Source: Sycobia sp. Sy_11 (Eukaryota > Arthropoda > Insecta > Hymenoptera > Epichrysomallidae). Taken from it: a stretch of 64,000 nt of DNA. The position numbers and the translations under genes are program-made. The DNA is taken from contig JACCIC010000206.1 in the NCBI GenBank assembly GCA_018907035.1, positions 329,001 through 393,000 of the forward strand, read 5' to 3'. The notes under the pieces are model-generated. The model worked only from the letters and a program-made list of their open reading frames with translations, had not been told where the DNA came from and made no database searches. This document shows, one piece after another, positions 12,353 through 24,245 of this stretch. Positions within the stretch are counted from its first letter, which is position 1. Every line of letters begins with the position of its first letter.

Positions 12353-13071
12353 CTTACTTTTATAATTGTCAAAGTAGAGTCAACAAAAAAATTGAACTAG
12401 ATAGAGATAATATTTACATAGCACAAAATCAACGTTATATAGCATCAGCATCTATCTATATAATAATTATAATGAATCTTTGTATTGTATAAGAAAATAA
12501 ATAATATATTATATATTTTAAATATATAAAATTTTATGCAGTTATTAATTTTTAAACCATATCAAATTTGAAAAACAACATTTATTCCTATATACCATAG
12601 AAGAATTACAAAACTATTAAGGTTACAAAAAAATGAATAATTGACTTCGTCTATCTATAATTGTATTTATGGACTATATTTTTAAAAGTATAATAGTAAC
12701 AGAGGCGCTTTTTAAACTTTACTGAATTGTAATTGTATAAAATAACTTTTTTATACTGCACAATCCATTATATGCATTTATACTATTGATTAATGAACAA
12801 TATATATATTATTTTGAAAATGTTAAATTTTAATTTTTTCCAAGTTGTAAATAATAAATATTTATTTCTTGTGAACAACTTTATAGTTACACAATGTTAT
12901 TCGGAAAATATTGTTTTACCATCCAGTAAATGCATATTATAAGGTGCGTATACTCTAATATACTTAATATGATTATTCAGGTGTTCAATAAAATACAGAA
13001 CTTGCACGTGCTTGCACAGTATACACAGTACTTGTATATTAATAATGCAGGCCTGACTACCTGGCGATACC

Positions 13072-13181
<110 letters not shown>

Positions 13182-13249
13182 GATAGATATATAGAGCACC
13201 CTAAAAGCTGCTCAAAGCCACGGCGTACGTGACCTAAAGCAGTATTACA

Positions 13250-13298
13250 GGCAAATTCGTGTATATGCGCGTGTGGTACTTATGCTTGTGTGTGCGAA

Positions 13299-13329
<31 letters not shown>

Positions 13330-14055
13330 AAGAAAGAGAGACAGTGAGAGACTAAGAGGAAAAGAAAGAGAGGGAAGTTGAGAGAATAGGAAAGAGAGAG
13401 ATCGAAAAAGAGTAGTAGTGGGGATATAAGAGTAAGAGCGAGACAAAAGGCGATACTCCTGGCCTCCTGCTCCGAAGCGAAGTCCGTGATGCTCTGTCGG
13501 CTGCGAAGTGTGTGGGGAGAGAATCGAACTCGGAAAGTCGGAAGTATCTTATAAGATTGCCGAAGCTGCTGGCTGCAGGTTTATAGAAGACAATAACAGT
13601 GCGTCGTGCTTTTTGAAGCCACTTACAAGTAAACAAGGGAAACAGGGATTCTAGTTGAATGATAGTGCAGTTTGTTTAGTGAGAATTGTGGTGTTGGCCA
13701 AAGTTAACGTGTAATATTAAAAGAGAGACCATATCTCGGCAGAATCCGAAGAGTGCATGCAATAGAGACAACATTAGTCAGGACGCGGCGCCGCTGATTG
13801 TGGTTGCGTACACTAGCTAATGAACGAAACTCCGGAACCGCGTGGCATATTCGCCACTGAAGAATCAAGGGCATCTTGGCCGCTCTCAATTACTGTCAAT
13901 TTTTTAAGTCGTCTGCGAAACGCCGAAAAACTGCATTAGAATAAGAGAGAAAAATCATCTTGTTCTGGCGTTCCGTCGCATCGAATAACGTGCTTACCGT
14001 CTCGATATCGCAGGTGCAATTAGGGAGGTTTCAAAACATCTCATTCGAAATTTAA
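13250..14055 (+). promoter_or_regulatory. Probable KDM4 promoter and 5'UTR exon
   Basis: The base composition rises to mixed GC here, starting with GA arrays (13298-13340) that could bind GAGA-type factors. A donor-like site, TTTAA|GTGAGT, lies at 14055/14056. It would pair with the acceptor ttctattgcag ending at 14725, removing intron 14056-14725 from the 5'UTR. The exact transcription start is not visible. Confidence 0.45.
13298..13340. repeat. (GA)n tract with interruptions
   Basis: Imperfect GA/GAAA repeat in the presumed KDM4 promoter. Confidence 0.9.
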
Positions 14056-14059
14056 GTGA

Positions 14060-14060
<1 letters not shown>

Positions 14061-14100
<40 letters not shown>
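14061..14100. repeat. (TA)n microsatellite just inside KDM4 5'UTR intron
   Basis: About 20 TA units immediately after the candidate donor at 14056. Confidence 0.95.
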
Positions 14101-14106
<6 letters not shown>

Positions 14107-14960
14107 TATATATCAATATTATATTATGCCATTTAAATACTTCTCTCTTTGTTTTTTACGAATTATACTAATCGAAGTGGGAACTGTATAGTTTGGTTGG
14201 TTGATGGCTCGTGCGCGAGGCACCCATATATTCGTAATTCGTATTCTGTCTCGCTCCCACGCGTGGTCTGTCAAGACGGTCATCCATTTTGTTTACACGC
14301 TGCTAATCTACGTTTACCAAAATTTCTCATCAAAAAACCTTTTTTATTAGCTGCTTTTTACATTGTACTGTTTTATTGATGAGTTTCTTTGTCTTTAAAC
14401 TAATGTATAATTTTGTTTCTTTGGTAAATGTGTATAAACTTGATGCATTGCCATGATTTCGAATAAACATTGTATTTATATTAAAAGTTAGTTTACTTAA
14501 AAAGATCAACAATTTTTTATTTTGTATAAATAATAAGTAAATTCGAAAGACTTTTTATAAATTTTTTAAAGAAATCATTGCGAATTCTACCGCTTTTCTA
14601 AATTTAAACTTTATTACATCATGCGGCGCCGTTAAATGGGCACTGTGTCTGTAAACAAATGTTGTATTTGTATGTTTTCAATTGTTTGTTGAATGTCAGT
14701 CTACATAAATTTTTTTCTATTGCAGGAAAGATATTTTGCAATTTAATATTGAATTCTTTGAATTCAAAGGGATGAATTTAAAGTAATAATAAATATTTGT
14801 ATATATACATTTTTATATATAAATATATATCTATATATATGCATAGATATACATGTAGATGAAATGAACAATGACAGGAAAATGCATACAATAGTAAAAT
14901 GTTAATAAATAAAATAATTCAAGAATGCAATAATTCTTTTGTTTATCAAAAAATAAAATA

Positions 14961-17900
14961 ATGGTTAGCAACACGTCAAGTAGTATTCCTCGAATACAGG
15001 TCTTTCGACCAACGTATGAGGAATTCAAAAATTTTACAAAATATGTTGCTTATATGGAAAGTCAAAATGCTCACAAAGCTGGTGTTGCAAAAGTTATTCC
15101 TCCACCAGAATGGATTGCACGAAAAAATGGATATAACATTGATGACATTAATCTTACTATACCAGCACCTATCTGTCAGGTAGTTACTGGAAAACAGGGT
15201 CTTTATCAACAAATTAATATCCAAAAGAAATCTATGACTGTAAAAGAATATGAAAAACTTGCAACCTCGGAAAGGTATAAAACACCAAAACATTTTGACT
15301 ATGAAGATTTAGAGAGAAAATATTGGAAAAATATTACCTACGTTGCTCCAATATATGGTGCAGATGTTTCGGGTTCTTTAACAGATCCAGATGTTCAGGA
15401 ATGGAATATTAATCATTTAGGAACTATACTGGATTATGTTAACAAAGATTATGGAATTTCTATTGAAGGAGTTAATACAGCTTATTTGTATTTTGGAATG
15501 TGGAAAACAACATTTGCATGGCATACAGAAGATATGGATTTATATTCAATTAATTACTTACACTTTGGTGCTCCAAAAACATGGTATGCTATACCTCCAG
15601 AACATGGTCGAAGGCTTGAACGCTTAGCAAATGGCTTTTTTCCATCAAGTTATCAGAGTTGTCAAGCGTTTCTGCGGCATAAAATGTCACTTATATCTCC
15701 ACAAGTTCTACGACAATATTCGATTCCTCATGATAAGGTATACAAAATAAAATTTATAATGACTATTCATTATTATACAATATGAATATAACTACATAAA
15801 AATATTTGTTTATTTAGATAACTCAAGAATCTGGTGAAATAATGATTACTTTTCCATATGGTTACCATGCAGGTTTTAACCATGGTTTTAATTGTGCTGA
15901 ATCTACAAATTTTGCTACACCAAGATGGGTTGAGTATGGAAAAAGAGCTACACAATGCACTTGTAGTTCAGATATGGTTAAAATATCAATGAAAACATTT
16001 GTTCAACGTTTTCAACCAGAAAGGTAATGAATTTATTAATAATGCGAATAAAGATAAATTTATCGATATTTTTAATTAATTGTACACACAATTTGTATTT
16101 TGAATTTTTAATATAATTTAGTAAATATAAAATTTTTTTGGATTCTAATCATTTTTTTTTTAATTTCTTCTTCATAAATTTTAAACAATTAAGAAAAATT
16201 ATCTTTGAAAGACCCATAAAAAATTGAAAATTATTATCACTTACATAATTATTTATAAATAAAAATTTTCTAGATATAATTTATGGTTACGAGGAGAAGA
16301 TGTAGGACCACATCCAGAGGATCCAAGACAAACAGCAGCTCCACCACCTACTACAATGGATCTTCTGTGTTTGCAGGATGCTCAGAATGGATCTGATAGT
16401 CACAGTGATATACCAAAAAATAAAAGACATACTATTCATCGCAAGAAAACTATTCTTGAAACTAATGCAGCTATGGGCAGAAATTCTATTCCACCAGATA
16501 TTCCACCCGATGTAAAAAAGGTTTTACAGGACTTGGAAATGGAAGAGGCTGAAGAGCGTGTAGATGACCAACCAGATGAACAACAATTAGAAGTATTAGA
16601 AGACATTTGGCTTAAAGCGGGAGAAATGGGTAAGAAATTGATTGTCTTATTTATTTTAAATATTTATATTATTTTATTCTATAACTTTTTATTTTACTTT
16701 AGATATAGCAGAAGCAAATGTTTATGATGATGGATATAATCGCAAAAAAAATCGTAAAAGAAAACGAAAATCACAAAATAACCTAGAGAAGAGAAAATTA
16801 AAAATGAAAGCTGTTGCATATAAACCTAATTCTATTACAACAGAAGCACTAAAAGATGAATTAGATGGACATAAAGAACATGGATTCATCGAAAATATTC
16901 CATGTGTAACAGTTATACCAAATTTGAAGATTCACAACTCAGTGAAATCGAATTCAAATACTTCTAATACAGTACGAAAAAAAATTAAAACAAAGTCACC
17001 AGTGATTAAAAAAACTGTTGATTCAGTAAATGGAGAAAAACAAGAATTTTTATTAGCTAAGGAAGATAATTTTATCGAAATGGTTCCTTGCATGAATTTA
17101 TCAGATTTTAAAATACCGAACAGTCCTAAAACGGATCCACTTGGTTGCTTAGAAGATGAGTATATAACTGCTGATACTCCTGCATCAGAGTTTCACTCTT
17201 CTCATTTAAATAGCTTAATTAATTTAGAACTTCCTATAAAGTCCTCAAAAAAGAAGAAAAAGAAAAATGGCGAATCTCATAGAAGTAAAAGTAGGTCTTC
17301 AAAGAAAAGTAAACAAAAAGACTTATCAGTATTAGATGTATCAGACGTAAATGTTCAACGCCAACTTGTAACAGATCACCATACCATTCAGAAGACAATA
17401 CATGTAAAAGATTCATCGTTTGCCAATAATGAATCAAATTTCGTAGCTTCAAATGGCGTTCCTGAAGGAAATGAACTAAAATTTACGATAAAACACAAGA
17501 CTGTTATAAATACTAATAGTAAGACTAAAGAAGTACTTTCTAATAAGATTACACAAAAAATATCAAATAATACCAAAAACAAGAAAAATTGTCAAAATGA
17601 AACAAGCTCTAAGTCTAATAGCCGTCCAAAAGCGAACAAATGTAAAGAATCTATAAGTGTTAAAAAGAATCTTTTAAAACCACCAGTACTTCATATACCA
17701 ACGGATCATGAGGAAGAAAGGACTGAATCTACTTTGAAGATTCAACCTATTTCTGAATCCAGTGAACTTGATGCAACTTCTAATAATACTTGGCATATTA
17801 GTTCAAACGATATTTCTCAAATTAAACAAAATAATACTTTATTTAATGGAGAAACAAATTCCAATCAAGATTCTTTTGGTCAACAAAGTAGTTTAACTCA

Positions 17901-20900
17901 TCCCTTTCAATGCAGACAATCTTTAAACAATCAGCGTATTAAGTTTGGTTTAAATAAAATTTTAACCCCTAATCCAAGTAATGATTCTATAAAGAAAGAA
18001 AATCAAACAGTAAAAAACTTTTGGCAAGTGGGTAACCAAAAATTATATTTTGCCAATAGTAAAGAAGACAATGAAGAATTACAATTTTCAAACAGAAATA
18101 ATATTAATAGCGTATCTTTATCAAATAATAAAGATATTAATTTTGAAAATAGTAATTCAAATAATCTTGATCATAAGTTTCAAAATAACTCAAATTCAAA
18201 TTTAACTTCAAACGGGTTACCGCCATTGATAAAAATGACTCCACATATGCGTATGAATACATTAAATAAATTATTAGTACATGAAAACAATATATCAAAT
18301 ATAAATACAAATCCAGAAGAAAATCAAGAACATATATCAGTTAAAAGTAATACTGTACCCAAAGTATTATATATAAATTCTGAAGATTTGAAAACACCTT
18401 CAAATATTTCTTGTTCAGAGGCACTATCAGAAGAAATATATGAGCAGAATTCGAAAATTACTACTGGAACACAAGTGGATATTTTACCTCCATACTTAGC
18501 ATCGAATGATGAATTATCAATTACAGTAATACCTAAAGGTAGTAAGTCTACTTGTAACAATATATCATCGCCTAGAAAACAAGCAACTCCTCGTAAACTT
18601 AAATTAAATGATGCCGAACCTATTTCTTATCACGATACAGAAATAACAATTGAAAGAAGGAAACCTTTAAATTCACATGAAAATAAACATATGAATGTTA
18701 AGAAAAAGTATAAATGTATACCTGAAAGTATCGACAGTTTATTAAATGGTATTTTTATCCCAAAACTGGAGTCTGAAGAATCAGTAGTTTCTGAATCTCA
18801 TGTAAAAATAGTAGAAGAAAATGTTGCCATGGAGTGTAAAGAAAATCCAAATAGTCTGACGGAATCTTATATTCCTGTAACAATTTCTGATCACATGAAA
18901 CCAATTCTTTATCCCAGCATACCAGATCTTAAAATGTTACAAACATTTAATCATTATTGGAGTGCACATATACCACATTGTGCTATATGTACAGCATTTG
19001 CACTACACAATCATAAAGGAAGTAAAAAAATGTCTTCAGAATGGCAAAGAAGTAAAGCAACAGTATTACCTGAAAATTCGCCTATATGGGTAAGAATTGT
19101 ACAATTTTGAATAAATTTACTAAAACATAGAGTTAATCTAATCTATAGATTTCTAATATTACTTCAGGTTGGTTCAGATATTTTTGCTGCAAGGTCATTA
19201 GAACAACGATTAGAACCAGAAAATGATAAACTTCTACAGTGCAGGCATTGTCAAGTGACAGTACATGTTTCTTGTTATGGAGTTACAGTTTTATCCTCTG
19301 ATTTAGAAAATTGGGCTTGTGATATATGTCAATTTGGCAAACCATCTGTCGTAAGTTTAATCTGCTTTTTAATTACTGACAATAAATAAAAAATAAATAA
19401 TTCTAAGTTGTATTTATTCTCTTTTTTTTTCATTTGTATTTAAAATTTTCTATTTCAGATGTGTTGCTTATGTCCAGTGAGAGGTGGAGCTTTAAAAAGG
19501 ACAAGTGATAGTCAGTGGGTACATGTACTATGTGCTCTTCTTTTGGGTGCAAGATTTAAAGATCCTGTAAATAAGGAGCCTATAAATGTATTAGCTGTGA
19601 ATCAACCATCAGTTGCATTCGAATGCTGTTATTGTAAACAAAACCATGGTGCAGTTTTAAACTGTACAGATAGACAGTGTGATGCAAGATTTCATCCTAC
19701 GTGTGGTCTATTAACTGGTGCTATGTTTGCAATACCTTCGTTAAAAACGAATGCATTAGAGGTACATAAAGCAAAATTTATTAATCATATTGTAGGAAAG
19801 AGATGGATTATTTTTGTTAAAAAATTAATATTGATGTTTACTTAACTTTGATTTGCAGTGTTATGCTCTATAATTTTTTGTATAAAATTCCAAATGGACT
19901 TTTTAAAATTATTCTGTGAAACAGGACTTTTGATTTAATATATTTTGTATTGTTTAAGGTATTATGCAGTAAACACGACATTAGAGAAAAAATTCCTATC
20001 AGGCAAGGTGAAGTTGTTTATGCAAAACATAAGAATACTCGATATTACCATGCAGACGTAATATCCATAACTGATAAAATTTGCTTCTTAGTAGTTTTTA
20101 AAGATGAAAGTTTCTCAAATGATTTACCTCCAGAAGATGTAGTTGTAAGTTTTTCTTTATTTTTATTATCATATAATATTACAAAGTTCAAATTGAATAT
20201 AATTTTATAAATATAATTTTTAGGACTATAAGCCTGGAAAAATTCCAGCTATTGGAGCAGAAATTATGGTTAATTGGAAGCAAGACGGCGTTTTCCCAGC
20301 AACGTTTGGTGGAATTGATCATGCTATTACATATACGGTATATATCATACAGCTACCATATTTTTTATATGTTTCCAATAAATTTTCTTACAGTATAGAT
20401 TTTCATGAATTTGTTACAGGTTTCATTTGAAGATGGATCAACACATCAATTAAAACGTAATGATATATATAGTCTTGAAGAAGAACTACCAAAAAGAGTA
20501 CGATCGCGTTTGGTGAGTTATGTTTAAATCTTGACTTTGACATGTAAATCCAGAGTCTAAGAAAATAGACCATTTGCGTGTTTGCGTGTACAGTAAATGT
20601 ACGGTAGAATTTTACATAAGGAAATATAAAAGTATAAACATTTTAATGGAGGAAGAATAAATATGACATTCTAATTTGTAAACTCTATGAATCATTCCTT
20701 ACATTGGTGAAATGATTTTTATATAATGTACTACTTATATTTAAATATATTAATTTATTTAGCAGTTATAAAATAGCTACATAAAAAACTTCAAGAATAT
20801 AGATACTACATGAGTAGTACTTTTAATTATCTGATTTGTTATGTTTTTATACTTTATTTTTTTCCTTATTATGATTTAATTATATTAATTTATTTCTTTT

Positions 20901-21120
20901 ATTTATTTTCAATTAGATTTTGTTTCTTAATTATTAAATTATAATTATTATAAGTAAAGTTTTTTATCGTTAATTTTTTTTTTATTTTTGTGTTTTTTTT
21001 TGGATGTATGCTGTATAATTAAAGTCTGCCGCAACGGAAATGCGACATCGAGGACACCTGTATGGAATGGAAAATGGAAATGAAGTTCAAAGGAAGGTGA
21101 AACCACCGAAAAGATTATGA
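14961..21120 (+). CDS. Kdm4: JmjC histone H3 lysine demethylase KDM4 with PHD and Tudor domains
   Basis: Ten coding exons: 14961-15737, 15818-16023, 16274-16629, 16703-19089, 19168-19350, 19459-19761, 19959-20144, 20224-20337, 20420-20512 and 21025-21120. They sum to 4701 nt, or 1566 aa, in frame throughout. JmjN covers about residues 13-56 and JmjC about 142-308. The Fe(II) ligands are His188, Glu190 and His276; the structural zinc ligands are Cys234, His240, Cys306 and Cys308. These numbers equal those of vertebrate KDM4A. The disordered linker (about 310-1195) is Asn/Ser/Lys-rich with basic clusters near 460-482 and 628-650 that may be nuclear signals. CAIC at 1206 opens a PHD, followed by an extended PHD (1304-1410, [18 protein letters not shown]). 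A double Tudor domain follows at about 1413-1535 ([27 protein letters not shown]-like end). The family removes methyl groups from H3K9 and H3K36 in chromatin with 2-oxoglutarate and oxygen. Introns and third positions are AT-rich. Confidence 0.96.
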
Positions 21121-22720
21121 AATTCTATTAAATTCAATAGATTTTTATTTTACAAAGAAAAATTACATTTAACATTGCCAATGGTTATTGTTAAATTATA
21201 CCAAAAGTCGAAGGTTGTTTCTACTCTCTAAGCAATCTTCTATGAACCGTAAGTCAGTTTTGAAGACACTTAATAATTTATAGGTAGTTTAAACTTTTAT
21301 CATAATCAGTCGATGAAAAGCTTTGTGTCAATAGCTTTCTAAAATCTTAGTTAAGTATATACGATTGTACAAAAAGTAAAGAATACCGAGTCATATTTTA
21401 TGTTTAAGATTTTTGTTTTGTATGTACGTTTGTATTTTGAGAGAAATTTGTATATTTATGAACAGGAAATATGTGAGGGAAGATCATATATGTAAAAAAA
21501 GATTTTAGGTTGATTTATTAATTTATAATATTATGACAAGAAAGATAAACATGTATCTATGTAATTTATGTTTTTTACGCTTAATGTAGGTTTAGTAAAT
21601 GTTTTAATTTATCATTCATTTATTTAAAGATTTTATAAATGAGTGACTAAGTATTATACCTGATGTTTATAATATATATGTTTAACATTAATTTATATAT
21701 TATATTTTCATATAATTCGTACGTATATGAATTTATCGCGAGCAAAATGTGGCACTTGTAAGTGCATATGGATCTTCCCTTGAGCAAAAAAATTGCTGTG
21801 CAATAATGCACAGTATTGTAGATAGTCTTAAAATATTGTGTGTACACATACGTATATTTGTACTAAAGAGCTGAGCTTGCCTGTGCAGTATACTTATAAA
21901 AGAAATACATAATGCACCAGATACTTCCTTAAGGCTATGAAGAACAAGCGAGTGAAAGCGTCATTTATTATACATATAGCAATGTGTGATCATTAAATCT
22001 CTATCTTATATTCAAAGATAATAGCGCGTCTTCTTTTTTTCATTCAATCTTATTTTACCTTGAATTTACTTTCAATGTTATACATTGGGGAAAAAAACGA
22101 ATGAGAACGATTAAGTAACATGATTAGTATAAAGTGTTATCATACTTCTCACCGTAATTAATAATATTATCTATTTTAGAATTCTATCAGAATAATAGAT
22201 CTATCAGAATTGAATATTTTAATCTAATATTTACAAACATTCCACATCTGTCAAAGTTAAATTATTATTTGTGAATGAAATTAAAAAGTTTAATTATCTG
22301 TATTGTAATGTTATGACTTATAATGAGTATTACAGCTGATAGATAATAAAATACATACATTAAAAGTACAATGGAAATTCGGAATAATTACTTAATTATA
22401 TTCAAGCAAAGGAAGTGGATGGCGGGTACGAAAATTATTACGATTATTACATATTTAGGATAAATCTGTTTTTATTGTAGCTTCAACTTTTATATACTTC
22501 TCAAACTTAAATACAATTTTTGTCATTAAAATACAAATTCAGGAACCACATTGAATGATAAATTAGCGAGTATGAGAAACACAATCTCCTTTTACCCCCC
22601 CCCCCCATTCCACCATATACAATGTTTTATCCACCCCTCTCGCAATTTCACTCTCACTCTTCTGGGCACTCTGCTCTTTCCACAAATTTAAACTTGAAAT
22701 TACAAGTTCGCACAACTATT
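21121..22720 (+). other. KDM4 3'UTR and AT-rich downstream DNA
   Basis: Long AT-rich region after the KDM4 stop with several AATAAA-like signals (for example near 22347). The transcript end cannot be placed. No other gene is seen. Confidence 0.55.
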
Positions 22721-22730
22721 ATCCCCCTTA

Positions 22731-22732
22731 TC

Positions 22733-22787
<55 letters not shown>
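22731..22787. repeat. (CT)n microsatellite
   Basis: About 28 CT units with one interruption. Confidence 0.96.
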
Positions 22788-22788
<1 letters not shown>

Positions 22789-23016
22789 ATCGCGACGTCA
22801 GATCTTTTTCAATTACATGTATATAATTAATTTAAATAGCGAACAACGTAAGCGGCCGAGCCTCGAGTGTTTCGCGCGCATAATATCTTTGAGAATAAGT
22901 TTAACTAAATATTTAGCTTACACGCATATACGTGCGTAAATGCGTTAGGGGCTCACTTATACGAACCGTCAGGCGTACCTGTTCAGCCCTCGACGATGCA
23001 TATACGATGCACATGC

Positions 23017-23087
23017 ATTAATATAATAATAATAATTAATAATAATAATTAATAATAATAATAATATAATAATAATATATTACATTA
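23017..23087. repeat. (AAT)n trinucleotide repeat
   Basis: Imperfect ATA/AAT repeat of about 70 bp. Confidence 0.9.
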
Positions 23088-23099
23088 AGCGGAATGTAC

Positions 23100-23461
23100 A
23101 TTAAGTATTTACCTCGCGGGCAAATTAAATTAAGTCACCGGATGCAGTTCGCTTGCCGAACCCGTGCAGATCGGTCAATTTACGCTTAATGACTAGATGC
23201 TTCGTCGGATAGCTCATTCCGTTTATACTTGGCACGATCCTTTCATTCTGTAACCGTGTTCCCCCGTCGCTTCTTTTCTCTCGCTTTTTTTCTTTCCTTC
23301 TAAAATCATTCACAAAATCTCTTCCGTCAGTTGTCCCTTCCGGCTCTTACTGGCATCATCGGCAAATCGGCATATTCGGATCGGGCCGCTCGCATCATCA
23401 ATGTGTAAATGCTGGCACGCGCTGCGCGAGCGACCCGCCACCGCATCACTGCCTCTCTCTT

Positions 23462-23537
<76 letters not shown>

Positions 23538-24245
23538 GCTCTCTTTCTTTCTCCCCGACTCTTTCGCCTCTCCTCTCCTCTTCTCTCCTCATCCTCCTTC
23601 GTCTTAAAGAGCATTGGCCTTCCTCTTCTCCGACTCGGGCTGCAATCGTACAAACATTCTTCGTGTGTCTCAAACAATAATTTTTTGCCTGCTATGTATG
23701 TTTTTTTTAAAAATTTTTTTGTATTTTTTTTGTATTTTTTTTTTGGCTTATTCATATTCAAATTCAATGGAAGGTGAGATGATGAAAGTCGTGAGTGAAT
23801 CGCCGCGCGCTTCGCTTTCATTAATGGGCCCCTCCGAAGCCGACGGGAGGACGCATCGGTATAGCCGTGCGTATATCGTTTATGTATATATGCGTGCGGC
23901 GCGCGAGCGGGCGAGCGAGCGAGCGAATGATGCAATGAGGCGTGCGCGTTGACGAAGTTTGTATTAGGTGTTCATAATGGGCTGTTGTGAATAGAAGAGG
24001 AGCGGCGGAAGTGAAGCGAAGGAGGCGCGCGAATGGGAGAGGGCGCAGGTGCGGGCGCGCGGGTACGATGAGGCGAGATGAACGAGGCGACTGGCGAGGG
24101 TGGCGGGGGAGTCGGAGGGGGGGGGAGGGAGGAGGAGGTGCATCGGAGCCGACGAGGGGCCGGCGGTGGAGGCCGTCGTTGCGTTAGCGCCGGGGGGAGA
24201 GGGCGGCGGTGGAGGACGAGGTGGGGACGGAGCCGGGCCTCAAGG
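23100..24245. other. Mixed to GC-rich DNA downstream of ImpL2, no independent gene
   Basis: Holds a long (CT)n tract at 23453-23553, short GCGAGCGA-type repeats near 23905-23925, and a G-rich purine stretch at 24070-24240. Open frames here are low-complexity translations. It may contain the ImpL2 3'UTR (minus strand). Confidence 0.55.
23453..23553. repeat. Long (CT)n tract
   Basis: About 100 bp of CT/TCTT with few interruptions. Confidence 0.95.

Noticed and set aside
23327..23935. Long minus-strand frame rich in Arg-Glu repeats
   Set aside because: It is mostly a translation of the (CT)n tract, with no domain and no splice support.
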